This document shows positions 1 to 9,573 of a stretch of 64,000 nucleotides of DNA, one piece after another. The DNA lies in contig CALKHN010000003.1 in the NCBI GenBank assembly GCA_937991535.1, positions 97,795 to 161,794 on the forward strand, in the 5' to 3' direction. The stretch comes from an uncultured Sphingobacteriales bacterium (GTDB taxonomy: Bacteria > Bacteroidota > Bacteroidia > Chitinophagales > Chitinophagaceae). The position numbers and the translations under genes were made by a program. Numbering within the stretch: the first letter of the stretch is position 1; each line of letters begins with the position of its first letter. Under the pieces are notes generated by a model. That model saw nothing but the letters and a program-made list of their open reading frames with translations, was not told the origin of the DNA and made no database searches.

Positions 1-926
1 AGGATTTGCTTGATGAGAAATGGAAAAAAGTTTCAGGCCGGCTTTACGGTCAGTCAGAAATGGCGTACAATTCCATTTCGAAGCCGGGAAAAAGGGGTAT
101 ATCATTTTCTTTAGTCCGCATACTCGTAGCGGCATCGGTGGCGGCGCTCCTTGTGCTTGCCGTATGGCTAAGATGGTTTGGGCAGGGCGAAAAAGCTCTG
201 CATGTCGTTATGAACCAGGTAAGCGATTCTATTATAGTAGCACTCAACGGCGAAAGAAAAGAAGTGGTGCTTCCCGACAACACAACGGTTCGACTGAACA
301 GTGGTAGCAGGCTGTCGTACAATAAAAACTTTGGTATTGGTACCAGGGAAGTGAGGTTAAGCGGAGAGGCTTTTTTTAAAGTGACCAAAGATGCTGCTCA
401 TCCTTTTTTGGTGAATACCAGCCGTATGGATGTGAAAGTGCTGGGCACTGTTTTTAATGTAAAGGCCTACGATACAAAAGAGGATATAGAAACAACGGTG
501 GTAGAAGGTAAGGTGGAGGTAAGCCTGAAGGATGGATTAGAAAAAAAAGTGATCCTGCTTCCGAGCGAAAAAATTTCGTTGAAAAATAACCGGATGTTTA
601 AGGAGCCGGATATATCGCATGCTGCGGTTCCGGGGATCAGCTACGAAGTAAAAACAGTTCAGCCGGATATCAGAAAAATAGGTATGCCCGAAGAAACCGC
701 CTGGATTAAGGAAAAAGTGATTTTTACCAATGAACCTTTCGAAACGGTAGCCCTTAAAATGGAAAGATGGTACGATGTGCATATCCATTTTAAAAATGAA
801 AAGATGAAAAGCATTTTAATGAACGGTGATTTTGACAATGTGAATATTAATGAAGCCGTGCATATATTACAAATGATGGTAGGCTTTAATTATACGATGA
901 GCGGCAACGATATTTTTATTAAATAA
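1..926 (+). CDS. FecR-family anti-sigma factor (5' end outside window)
   Basis: Inner-membrane anti-sigma/sigma-regulator that normally relays a signal from a TonB-dependent transducer to an ECF sigma factor. The visible 306 residues contain a cytoplasmic remnant, one membrane segment at about residues 36-58, a periplasmic FecR domain at about 80-180 (LPDNTTVRLNSGS, LSGEAFFKV, VLGTVFNV, VVEGKVEVS), and a C-terminal DUF4974 secretin/TonB short-domain-like module at about 240-306 ending in NDIFIK. The only in-frame start inside the window is a TTG at position 6, and the usual N-terminal helical sigma-binding region is missing, so the gene almost certainly begins upstream. The next gene is a SusC with an STN domain, the usual partner for FecR signalling. 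The cognate sigma factor is probably just left of the window. Confidence 0.93.
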   Translation, partial: DLLDEKWKKVSGRLYGQSEMAYNSISKPGKRGISFSLVRILVAASVAALLVLAVWLRWFGQGEKALHVVMNQVSDSIIVALNGERKEVVLPDNTTVRLNSGSRLSYNKNFGIGTREVRLSGEAFFKVTKDAAHPFLVNTSRMDVKVLGTVFNVKAYDTKEDIETTVVEGKVEVSLKDGLEKKVILLPSEKISLKNNRMFKEPDISHAAVPGISYEVKTVQPDIRKIGMPEETAWIKEKVIFTNEPFETVALKMERWYDVHIHFKNEKMKSILMNGDFDNVNINEAVHILQMMVGFNYTMSGNDIFIK

Positions 927-1111
927 TCCATATACATCTATTTTGTAAACATCCAAAAACCTACTTATGATTTGTTACAGCCCCCCATAATAATCTTGTA
1001 AAAAGGGGAAGAGATTGCAGCTCTCCCCCGAAAAGCCAATGTGTTGAACAGCAGAATAAGCAAGTTTATAGTGACTGCTTATCCTCTTTATTAACTTTTC
1101 AATTCAAATTT

Positions 1112-4100
1112 ATGAAAAAAACAAGGTACAGGCTATATTATAAAGGTAGCTGCCTATTTAAGTACTTTTTATTTATGAAACTAACCGCTTTATTGTTGCT
1201 TCTTCCTTTTCTCCATGCATCCGCCAATGGTTACGGACAAGAGAAATTTTCCCTGAATCTTGATCAGGTAGAGGCCGCAAAAGTGTTTGCCCGTATCCAG
1301 AGAGCAAGCGCTTACCGCTTTTTTTACCTGCAGGAAGATATTAAAAAGCTTGGAAAAATTAATATCCATGTAACGGAGGCAACCGTACCGGAGATCATGC
1401 AGAAGGTATTGGGCAACGCCCTGGCTTATAAGATATTGAGCAATTATCTGGTGGTGATTTCTCCCAGTCAGATGAACCTGCGTCAGCAGATTGAGCTTCG
1501 TGGTACAGTAAGGGATGAAAATGGCAATCCGCTTGAAGGAGCGTCTGTAAAGGTAAAAGATCAAAATATTGGTGTTACTACTGAAGCCGATGGCTCTTTT
1601 ACCATTGCTGTAGACCCTAAAGCCACATTGGAAATAAGCATGATTGGATATCAAAACGTGGAGATACAGGTAAACGGGAGGAGCCGGATTGATGATATTG
1701 TTTTAAATATTGCAAGTTCAGGATTGGAAGAGGTAGTGGTGGTAGGTTATGGAACCCAGAAGAAAGTGAACCTTACAGGGGCAGTAGAGTCGGTTGGTAG
1801 TGAGGTTTTTGAAAACCGGTCAATGTCCAACACCACACAGGCCTTGCAGGGAGCTGTACCCAACCTGAATCTTTTCCTGGAAGACGGGAAGCCTACCAGG
1901 TCGGCTTCCTTCAATGTTCGTGGCAGAACATCTATAGGTCAGGGCGGAAATGCTTTGGTGCTCATTGACGGTGTTGAAGGCGATCCTTCGTTTCTGAATC
2001 CAAATGATATTGAAAGTGTGAGTGTGTTGAAAGATGCGGCCTCGGCAGCCGTGTATGGTGCAAGAGGATCCTTTGGTGTGGTATTAATCACAACGAAGCG
2101 ACCAACCAGGGGAAAAACTACCGTGAACTATACCGGAAATTATTCTGTTCAGTCATTAGCAAAAAAACCGGAGTTTGTTACGGATGCGGTAACCTGGCTC
2201 GAACATTTCAGGATGGCTTATTATAATACCCAGGGAACTGTACCCACCTCTATCAACAACAATACACAGTTTTACAGCGATGACTGGCTAGAGCGCATGA
2301 AAGCCTGGAAGGCATCGGGTGAAGGGCCAAAGACAGAAGTGCTGCCCAATGGCGATTACGAGTATTATAATAATACCGACTGGATGGGTCTGCTTTTTAA
2401 AGATCGCACTTTTACACACGATCATAACCTGAGCGTTTCGGGTGGAAACGAAAAATCTGATTTCTTTGTGTCAGGGCGCTTATATGATTTTGGCGGGATA
2501 TATAATTTAGATCCCGACACGTATCGTTCTTATAACCTCAGGGCAAAAGGATCTTTGAAAGCCTACAAATGGCTGAAGCTGTCGAATAATATGGAATTTG
2601 CCAATAATAATTATCACATGCCCTATTCGGCATTGGGTCGCAGCGCCAATATTCAACGCTATATTGAAGTATCTGCCTTTCCGTCTTTGCCGATGTATAA
2701 TCCGGACGACACCTATACTCGTGGCGGCGCCTCTACCTTGGCTGCATTTGCCGAAGGAAATAATTATCAAAACAACAAGCAGAATTTATTTAGAAATACA
2801 GTAGGATTCAATACGAACTTTTTTAATAATACTTTTCGTATCAACGGAGATTATACTTTCCGCTATAATGACCGTGATTACTTCTGGAAACGGGTGAAAG
2901 TTCCTTATTATCAAAATGCCAATGCCAGCGCCCCGTCGTATGCGGGCGACTTAAACGGAATTATTTATGAATGGATGGGGCATACTTTGTATACAGCATC
3001 CAATATATACGCAGAATATGAAAACACTTTTGCGTATAAGCATTATATAAAAGCGATGGGAGGCTGGAACTATGAAACATCTGCATATAAGGCCAACAGT
3101 ATTCAGCGTAACCAACTGTTGCTGGAAAATGCACAGAGTGTACAACTGGCAACAGGCACCTCAATTACCCCAGGCGCAAGTGCTTCCCGATGGAAAACAG
3201 CAGGTGCTTTCTTTCGTTTGAATTATGGATTTATGGACAGGTATTTATTGGAGGTTAATGGCCGCTATGACGGTTCAACCCGTTTCCCTGTTGAACAACA
3301 GTGGGGCTTCTTCCCTTCTGTTTCCGGCGGATGGAGACTTTCTGAAGAGCCTTTCTGGAAGGTAAGTAAGAATGTTTTCTCGGATATCAAACTTCGGGTT
3401 TCTTACGGCTCATTGGGTAACGGTAATATTTCACCTTACCAATTTCTTGAATTATTGGGCATTGGTAACTCAAACCTCGTACTTGACGGGGCATTAAATA
3501 AAAGCACTAGAGCACCGGCACCCATCCCAACCGGGCTCACCTGGGAGAGAGCCACAACTACAGATTTTGGACTGGACTTTGGCATGTTGCAGGGTAAGCT
3601 CAATTTCAACGGAGATTATTATGTACGGAAAACCACAGATATGTATGTGGCAGGACCAACATTGCCCGATATTTTTGGTGCAACATCTCCCAAGGGCAAT
3701 TTTGCTGACATGACCACAAAGGGATTTGAGATCACCTTAAGCTGGCGCGATAAATTCATGGTTTCCAGTAAACCATTTAAATATCAATTGCGTGCTACTC
3801 TTTTTGATTATGTATCTACAGTTGATAAATTTTATAATCCAGATAAAAGATTTACAGATTATTATGATGGGATGACCATCGGAGAGCTTTGGGGTTTTAG
3901 AACAGACGGATTGTTCCAGGAAGATCCGGCTCCCGGCGACTACATCAATACTATTTTTAAATCCTCTGCCGATGCTGTGTGGCGCGCCGGTGATTTGAAG
4001 ATCAGGAACCTGGACAAAAGCGCTGATAATATGATCACCAAAGGAACCCAAACGGTAGACAATCCCGGTGATATGACCATTATCGGCAACACCGAGCCCC

Positions 4101-4642
4101 GTTATCAGTACAGCTTTACCTTAAATGCCGATTGGAACGGAATTTTCTTTTCTGCTTTCTTCTATGGTATTGGAAAACAGAATTGGTATCCTGCAACAGA
4201 AAGCGCGTTTTGGGGGCAGTATAACCGGGGATATAATCAAATGCCTGCATGGCAGTTGGGTAACTACTGGACAGAAGACAACAGGGATGCTTATTTACCA
4301 CGGTATGCGCAATACAATGGGGCGCTTGGATTTAGCAATCATGTTCCCAACGACCGGTATCTCCAAAAAGTATCTTTTCTGAGGCTAAAGAATCTGCAGA
4401 TAGGATATGCGCTTCCTGAAACATGGATATCACGAACAGGGCTAAAGAATGCCCGAATCTATTTTAGCGGCGAAAATATCGCCAGTTGGTCTCCGCTTTA
4501 CAAATGGACTAAAAATTTCATGGATGTGTCGTCAGCGATCGGTAATACGGATTCAGATCTCAGCAGTAGTTATAATCAGGGCGCAGGAAACAGCTATCCT
4601 GTTTTAAAGACCTATTCATTTGGTGTTTCGCTGACTTTTTAA
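1112..4642 (+). CDS. SusC/RagA TonB-dependent outer-membrane transporter with STN domain
   Basis: Outer-membrane oligosaccharide importer and signal transducer, 1176 residues. The order is: a short basic leader and hydrophobic signal (a second Met at residue 22 gives an equally good signal peptide ending SANGYGQ), an STN domain at about 44-122 for contact with the upstream FecR protein, a carboxypeptidase-regulatory-like domain at about 128-200 (RGTVRDENGNPLEGASV), the SusC signature EEVVVVGYGTQ at about 205, a plug with VLIDGVEGDPS and VSVLKDAASAAVYGARG, and a beta barrel ending in the aromatic terminus TYSFGVSLTF. A SusD gene follows after 20 bases. The STN domain and the upstream FecR imply substrate-induced expression through an ECF sigma factor. 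The substrate cannot be read from the sequence. Confidence 0.97.
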   Translation: MKKTRYRLYYKGSCLFKYFLFMKLTALLLLLPFLHASANGYGQEKFSLNLDQVEAAKVFARIQRASAYRFFYLQEDIKKLGKINIHVTEATVPEIMQKVLGNALAYKILSNYLVVISPSQMNLRQQIELRGTVRDENGNPLEGASVKVKDQNIGVTTEADGSFTIAVDPKATLEISMIGYQNVEIQVNGRSRIDDIVLNIASSGLEEVVVVGYGTQKKVNLTGAVESVGSEVFENRSMSNTTQALQGAVPNLNLFLEDGKPTRSASFNVRGRTSIGQGGNALVLIDGVEGDPSFLNPNDIESVSVLKDAASAAVYGARGSFGVVLITTKRPTRGKTTVNYTGNYSVQSLAKKPEFVTDAVTWLEHFRMAYYNTQGTVPTSINNNTQFYSDDWLERMKAWKASGEGPKTEVLPNGDYEYYNNTDWMGLLFKDRTFTHDHNLSVSGGNEKSDFFVSGRLYDFGGIYNLDPDTYRSYNLRAKGSLKAYKWLKLSNNMEFANNNYHMPYSALGRSANIQRYIEVSAFPSLPMYNPDDTYTRGGASTLAAFAEGNNYQNNKQNLFRNTVGFNTNFFNNTFRINGDYTFRYNDRDYFWKRVKVPYYQNANASAPSYAGDLNGIIYEWMGHTLYTASNIYAEYENTFAYKHYIKAMGGWNYETSAYKANSIQRNQLLLENAQSVQLATGTSITPGASASRWKTAGAFFRLNYGFMDRYLLEVNGRYDGSTRFPVEQQWGFFPSVSGGWRLSEEPFWKVSKNVFSDIKLRVSYGSLGNGNISPYQFLELLGIGNSNLVLDGALNKSTRAPAPIPTGLTWERATTTDFGLDFGMLQGKLNFNGDYYVRKTTDMYVAGPTLPDIFGATSPKGNFADMTTKGFEITLSWRDKFMVSSKPFKYQLRATLFDYVSTVDKFYNPDKRFTDYYDGMTIGELWGFRTDGLFQEDPAPGDYINTIFKSSADAVWRAGDLKIRNLDKSADNMITKGTQTVDNPGDMTIIGNTEPRYQYSFTLNADWNGIFFSAFFYGIGKQNWYPATESAFWGQYNRGYNQMPAWQLGNYWTEDNRDAYLPRYAQYNGALGFSNHVPNDRYLQKVSFLRLKNLQIGYALPETWISRTGLKNARIYFSGENIASWSPLYKWTKNFMDVSSAIGNTDSDLSSSYNQGAGNSYPVLKTYSFGVSLTF

Positions 4643-4662
4643 GATTTAAAAATTGAAATATA

Positions 4663-6468
4663 ATGAAACGAAATATAGGGTATATAATATTAGTAGTTAT
4701 TATGTGTGCCGGTTGTGAAATGGACGAACCGGTCATAACTTCTACAGATAAGGGTGCTATTTTTAGTTCAGAGGAAGGCCTGAAAGCCTATTCAATATCG
4801 TTTTATGATATATTGCCCGATGCTACCGAGCAGGCCACCGTTGAACAGGCACTGGTTGATTATGGAGCTACCAATACGCTTAGTGGGTTTACATTGATCA
4901 ATTCATACAGCGAAAATAATTCCTCCGGGTGGTCGTGGTCTGCATTGCGCAACTTTAATTATTTTATTGTAAATAACACCAATACTGCTATTGCCGAAAG
5001 TGTGAGGAACAATTACACTGGTCTTGCTCGGTTTTTTCGCGCCTGGTTTTATTACGGAATGGTAAGGCGTTTTGGCGATGTTCCATGGATAGATCACCCA
5101 TTGGACCCCAGTGAAGAGGAAATTCTTTACGGCACCCGCGACTCACGTGAACTGGTAATGGAAAAGGTATATGAAGATCTGATGTTCGCTGCTGAAAACA
5201 TTACGCGGACTTCAGATGCGGCACAAAGCTCTTTGGTAACCAAATGGGCCGCTTATGCTTTCGCATCACGCGTTGCCCTGTTTGAAGGAACATTCCGGAA
5301 ATACCATAACCTGAATCTTACAACGTCTGCTGAAACATGGTTGAAACGTGCGGAAGACGCCGCTTATAAAGTAATGCAGGAATCTGGTAAAACATTGAAT
5401 AGCAGCTACAGGCGGTTGTTCACCAGTGATGTGCCTCCTGTTTCGGAAACAATAATGGCTATTGCTTCCGATGCCAACCTGGGTATAAAACACAATGCCA
5501 ACTGGCGGTGGGCATCTGAAACCTATGGTACAGGCTTGAACCTGATCCGCCCTTTTGTTTGTACTTATCTTCAAAAAGATGGGACGCCTTACACAGATCG
5601 TGCTGGCTGGGCGTATGAAGATTTCTATGAAGAATTTCAAAACAGGGATGCGCGGTTGAATGCTTCGCTCCGGTACCCCGGCTACATACGTGAAGGAAAT
5701 CTCGCTTTGCCGGTATTCAGCGGGTATGCCAGGTTAGGCTATCAGCCGATCAAACTGTCTGTTGATGCAACCGTTGGAGATAGCCGTACCGAAAGTACCC
5801 AGGCTGTACAATTGATCAGATTTGGTGAAGTGCTGCTCAATTATGCCGAAGCAAAAGCAGAACAGGGCACGCTTACCGACCAGGACTGGGCAAATACTAT
5901 AGGAGCCCTTAGGGAACGTGCCGGTATCACCGGGGGGCTTACCTCAAAACCCACGGTGGTTGATAATTATATGAAAGAAAACTATTTCCCGGATATCAAT
6001 GATCCTGTGATTTTGGAAATTCGCCGCGAACGGGCTATTGAGTTGTTGTTCGAGGGATTTCGTTTTGATGACCTCAGGCGCTGGAAAGCCGGTGAACTGT
6101 TCGAAAAAAGCTGGACGGGTATGTATATCCCTGGAGTTAACCAGCCGTTGGATGTTGATCATAACGGCAGTGATGATGTGATCTACTATACTGATGATGC
6201 CGGGCTTGCCGCTGCCGCAGCACTTTCTAATAATCCCAATCCGTACAAGGTAAAGGTTAGTACCAACCCCAATGCGGAGATCATACAGGTGCACCCTGCC
6301 GGAAATGGAAGCGGTTATTACCTTGCCTGGTTCACCAATAATGATTCAAAGAAAGTATGGGGTCCTAAGCAATATCTTTATCCTATTCCGGTGGGCGCGA
6401 TAAATCTGAATCCTCAACTTGAACAAAACCCTGGTTGGGAGAATGGTGCAACAAATGATGGGAATTAA
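4663..6468 (+). CDS. SusD/RagB outer-membrane glycan-binding lipoprotein
   Basis: Surface lipoprotein that caps the SusC barrel and binds the glycan; 601 residues. The signal peptide ends in a lipobox with Cys18 (IMCAGC). SusD hallmarks are an N-terminal TPR-rich region (ARFFRAWFYYGMVRRFGDVPW at about 122-142) and C-terminal SusD motifs (LIRFGEVLLNYAEAKAEQG at about 385-403; RRERAIELLFEGFRFDDLRRW at about 453-473). The C-terminus GPKQYLYPIP...NPQLEQNPGW is typical of the family. It is translationally close to SusC (20-base gap). A hairpin with a T-rich tail follows at 6499-6547 and probably separates the SusCD mRNA from the downstream enzymes. Confidence 0.97.
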   Translation: MKRNIGYIILVVIMCAGCEMDEPVITSTDKGAIFSSEEGLKAYSISFYDILPDATEQATVEQALVDYGATNTLSGFTLINSYSENNSSGWSWSALRNFNYFIVNNTNTAIAESVRNNYTGLARFFRAWFYYGMVRRFGDVPWIDHPLDPSEEEILYGTRDSRELVMEKVYEDLMFAAENITRTSDAAQSSLVTKWAAYAFASRVALFEGTFRKYHNLNLTTSAETWLKRAEDAAYKVMQESGKTLNSSYRRLFTSDVPPVSETIMAIASDANLGIKHNANWRWASETYGTGLNLIRPFVCTYLQKDGTPYTDRAGWAYEDFYEEFQNRDARLNASLRYPGYIREGNLALPVFSGYARLGYQPIKLSVDATVGDSRTESTQAVQLIRFGEVLLNYAEAKAEQGTLTDQDWANTIGALRERAGITGGLTSKPTVVDNYMKENYFPDINDPVILEIRRERAIELLFEGFRFDDLRRWKAGELFEKSWTGMYIPGVNQPLDVDHNGSDDVIYYTDDAGLAAAAALSNNPNPYKVKVSTNPNAEIIQVHPAGNGSGYYLAWFTNNDSKKVWGPKQYLYPIPVGAINLNPQLEQNPGWENGATNDGN

Positions 6469-6498
6469 TAGATTAGGTTCCTGAACAGTATTTTTGAG

Positions 6499-6547
6499 AA
6501 CCTTCTGCAATCAGCTAAAAATATTGAAAGCGGAAGGTTTTTCTTTT
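6499..6547 (+). terminator. Probable intrinsic terminator after SusD
   Basis: The arm AACCTTCTGC (6499-6508) pairs with GCGGAAGGTT (6530-6539), with one G-T wobble and a 21-base loop, followed by TTTCTTTT. It lies 30 bases after the SusD stop. A long TTG-started extension of the next reading frame would run through this hairpin, which supports the downstream ATG at 6566 as the start of the next gene. The loop is longer than usual, so it may be an attenuator rather than a full terminator. Confidence 0.55.
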
Positions 6548-6565
6548 AAGCCTAAATTGTCATCT

Positions 6566-7363
6566 ATGAAATATATAAAGTTTACTTTCTTCTTTCTCTT
6601 AATAACTTCTTATTACCCTGCTTTGGCCATGCCCGACTCTTCAGGCAAACCCGGAACACCCCATCGCCTAAAAGTACTCTCCTATAATTTACGCTTTGGA
6701 GAGCTCGCTTCACTTGAGGAATTAGCTGCTTTCATTAAGGAACAAGATCCTGATATTGTGGCACTGCAGGAGGTAGACTGCCGTACTTATCGCGACCGTG
6801 CTCCCAAACAACACGGTAAGGATTTTGCCACTGAACTGGGTTTTCGTACCGGACTGATTGCTGCATACGCTAAAACTATTCCTTATGCCGGAGGTTATTA
6901 CGGCATCGCTATATTATCAAAGTACCCGATGGCAAAAGTAGAACGTATATATCTTCCTAAAACAGAGAATGGAAAAGAGCAGAGGGCTGTTTTGGTTGCT
7001 GATGTTGAATATCGCGAAGGAGCGTATTTTACTTTTGCATGTACGCATTTGGATTATACAAATACAACCGAGCGCCAGGAACAGGTTAAGAAGCTGAACA
7101 AAGTGCTGGTCGCGAAAAATAACCCTGTAATAGTGGCGGGTGATTTTAATGCAAGGCCTGATTCTAAAGAGATCAGCAAAGGAATGAGTGCCTGGAAAAT
7201 AGTTTCCAACCTGGAGCCAACCGTGCCAGCCAGCACTCCGCGAAATACCATTGATTACATTTTTTGTTACCCCAAAGACAAATGGGACGGCATTGATGCA
7301 ACTACTTATAAGGTAACGCTTTCAGATCATTTGCCGGTTAGCGCTGTTGTAGAAATGAAATAG
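6566..7363 (+). CDS. Secreted endonuclease/exonuclease/phosphatase (EEP) family hydrolase
   Basis: Metal-dependent phosphodiesterase-fold enzyme of 265 residues, predicted to be exported by a signal peptide ending ALA (MKYIKFTFFFLLITSYYPALA). All core EEP motifs are visible: SYNLRFG (Asn), LQEVD (Glu), THLDYT (His), GDFNARPDS (Asp and Asn), IDYIF (Asp) and SDHLP (Asp-His). Known members of this fold cleave phosphodiesters such as nucleic acids, sphingomyelin or inositol phosphates; the substrate here is unknown. I place the start at the ATG at 6566 because the upstream TTG at 6494 would add a non-signal extension across the terminator hairpin. A second EEP gene starts 6 bases after this one ends. 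Confidence 0.9.
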   Translation: MKYIKFTFFFLLITSYYPALAMPDSSGKPGTPHRLKVLSYNLRFGELASLEELAAFIKEQDPDIVALQEVDCRTYRDRAPKQHGKDFATELGFRTGLIAAYAKTIPYAGGYYGIAILSKYPMAKVERIYLPKTENGKEQRAVLVADVEYREGAYFTFACTHLDYTNTTERQEQVKKLNKVLVAKNNPVIVAGDFNARPDSKEISKGMSAWKIVSNLEPTVPASTPRNTIDYIFCYPKDKWDGIDATTYKVTLSDHLPVSAVVEMK

Positions 7364-7368
7364 ATAGT

Positions 7369-8184
7369 ATGAGTAACATAATACAGTGGGGCTTCTGCAT
7401 ATCAATATTCAGCTTGTCATTTTTAGATGTACAATCGCAGAAGCTGCAGATCATGACTTATAATATACACCACGGTGCCGACAGGAATGAAAACAGTACA
7501 TTAGATTCGATAGGGTACTTTATAAAAAAGATGCAACCTGATATTGTTGGGTTGCAGGAGGTAGATAGCGCTTGCGAACGTTCGGGAAAGGTTGACCAGA
7601 TGAGAAGGCTGGGGGAGATCACCGGTATGCATTATGCTTTTGTAAGACACTTTCCCTACCAGGGCGGAGCCTACGGCTTAGGAATACTTTCTAAATTCCC
7701 GATAAAAAAAGCGGAGCCGAAAATACTGAAGCTTTTAAAAAGAGGCCCCAATAGCGAGTCTGTTTCCATGCTTTTCGCTACTGTACAAATAAAGCCCAAA
7801 AAGAAAATACTTTTTGCCACAGCGCACTATTCCGCCTTTGATAAAGCAACAAGAGCTTCCCAGGTGAATGAAACACTTAACTATCTTTCGGAAAATAATC
7901 TGCCTGTAATTTTTACCGGCGATTTAAACGCAACACCTGATACAGAGGAAATTCGATTGCTGCAGCAACACCTGCAAACAACAGACATATCCGGCATTCC
8001 TACTTTTCCGGATGATGTGCCGGTCAAAAAAATTGATTATATACTGATCAGCCGTGCGGCACTAAAAAGGGTAAAGAAAGTTGCAGTTTCACAGGTACAT
8101 TATTCGGATCATTTGCCGCTTTCAGCCAGCATTGTTTTGAAGTTGAAGTTTTTAAAAGATTTCTTAGCGAAGCCCGCTAAATAA
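7369..8184 (+). CDS. Second secreted EEP-family hydrolase
   Basis: Paralogue of the preceding gene, 271 residues, with an N-terminal hydrophobic signal (about residues 1-23, ending DVQSQ). EEP motifs are intact: MTYNIHHG, LQEVDSA, TAHYSAF, GDLNATPDT, KIDYIL and YSDHLPLSA. The C-terminus has a short basic tail (KLKFLKDFLAKPAK). The 6-base gap to the first EEP gene indicates co-transcription. Two adjacent EEP enzymes in a SusCD locus suggest that the target polymer or lipid-linked glycan carries a phosphodiester; that is inference. Confidence 0.9.
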   Translation: MSNIIQWGFCISIFSLSFLDVQSQKLQIMTYNIHHGADRNENSTLDSIGYFIKKMQPDIVGLQEVDSACERSGKVDQMRRLGEITGMHYAFVRHFPYQGGAYGLGILSKFPIKKAEPKILKLLKRGPNSESVSMLFATVQIKPKKKILFATAHYSAFDKATRASQVNETLNYLSENNLPVIFTGDLNATPDTEEIRLLQQHLQTTDISGIPTFPDDVPVKKIDYILISRAALKRVKKVAVSQVHYSDHLPLSASIVLKLKFLKDFLAKPAK

Positions 8185-8228
8185 TAGTAGCTTTCTGGAT
8201 CAATAAGTTTCCATCCTAAACTATTCCG

Positions 8229-9476
8229 ATGAACGCAATATATAAAAATTTATTAGCGGTAGTATTAGCCGCAACATCCGGTATTGGAGCTTTTGCTCAG
8301 GAAAAGCTGAAAGCAGATGGTGAAATCCCCGTTTTAGCCTGGGTGGGCGTTCCTGAGGGTGAAACGACCATTGAGCGCTTCCGGGAGCTGAAAGCATCAG
8401 GCATCAATATCAACTTTTCATCGTACTCCGGTGTGGAGGCCGTAGAAAAAGCGCTGGATATTGCAAAGCAAACAGGCGTGAAGCTGATGCCATCTTGCCC
8501 TGAACTAAAATCAGAACCTGAGAAAACGGTGAAGCGGCTGATGAAGCACCCCGCGCTTTTCGGTTACCATCTCAGAGACGAACCCAATGCTGTGGATTTT
8601 CCGGAACTGGCGGTATGGATGAAAAGGATACAGGCGGTAGATAAACAGCATCCCTGTTATATCAATCTCTTCCCCAACTATGCCTCCCCGTCCCAGTTGT
8701 TTGCTGAAGACTATGAATTGCAGCCAGGCAAAGACGTATATGCAGAACATGTGGATGTATTTTTGAAAGAGGTGCCTGCGCCTTTTATTTCATTTGATCA
8801 TTACCCTGTAATTGAAAAAAATGCTGTAAAAATATTTCGGCCGGAGTGGTATAAAAACCTTGAAATTATCGCTGCGGCTTCTAAGAAAAGCGGGTTGCCT
8901 TTCTGGGCATTTGCACTTTCGGTTCCACACGGTCCCTATCCCGTGCCCACAGCAGGAGAGATCAGGCTGCAGATGTACAGCAACCTGGCCTATGGAGCGC
9001 AGGCATTGCAGTATTTTACCTACTGGACGCCCGGTATCAATTCCAATTGGGACTTCCATCATGCGCCCATTGGGCTTGATGGTAAACGCACCGAGGTATA
9101 TGACCGTATAAAACAGATCAACAGTGAAATACAGAACCTTGCCGGTGTATTCCTTAATGCCAGGCTGGTTTCGGTAGCACATACCGGTATGCATATCCCT
9201 CCCGGAACAAGAAGGGTGGATAAACTTCCGGCTCCCTTTACAGTGCTGGAAACGGGCGATGGCGGAGCGGTGGTGTCGGAGCTGCAAAAGAACAGCCGCC
9301 GGTTCCTGGTTATCGTTAATCGTGATTTTCAAAATCCGATGAAGCTGACGGTTGTTGCCGGTGATAAGGTAAAAAGAGTATTAAAAGACGGAACGATGAT
9401 CCCTGCCAACTTTTATACCAATACGTTAGCGGTTGATCCGGGGGATGTGATAATATATACCTGGAATGAGAAATGA
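8229..9476 (+). CDS. Secreted glycoside-hydrolase-like TIM-barrel protein
   Basis: 415 residues with an SPI signal ending AFAQ. The body reads as a (beta/alpha)8 glycosidase of clan-A style: an early strand-helix unit (PVLAWVGVPEGETTIERF) and a strand ending FGYHLRDEP at about 111-119, in which Glu118 is a good candidate acid/base. A later FISFDHYPV motif, a segment around YGAQALQYFTYWTP and a small C-terminal beta domain (about 330-415) complete the fold. I cannot assign a GH family number. It sits 44 bases after the EEP pair, in the same orientation, and probably belongs to the same locus. Confidence 0.75.
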   Translation: MNAIYKNLLAVVLAATSGIGAFAQEKLKADGEIPVLAWVGVPEGETTIERFRELKASGININFSSYSGVEAVEKALDIAKQTGVKLMPSCPELKSEPEKTVKRLMKHPALFGYHLRDEPNAVDFPELAVWMKRIQAVDKQHPCYINLFPNYASPSQLFAEDYELQPGKDVYAEHVDVFLKEVPAPFISFDHYPVIEKNAVKIFRPEWYKNLEIIAAASKKSGLPFWAFALSVPHGPYPVPTAGEIRLQMYSNLAYGAQALQYFTYWTPGINSNWDFHHAPIGLDGKRTEVYDRIKQINSEIQNLAGVFLNARLVSVAHTGMHIPPGTRRVDKLPAPFTVLETGDGGAVVSELQKNSRRFLVIVNRDFQNPMKLTVVAGDKVKRVLKDGTMIPANFYTNTLAVDPGDVIIYTWNEK

Positions 9477-9573
9477 ACCGCGGAAGTGATGCCGTAATGT
9501 GGGAATGGAAAGAAAGCTATAACTTGGGTTGTTGTGCTCAAATCTATTTCAGAGGTTATAAGTTACACTAAAT

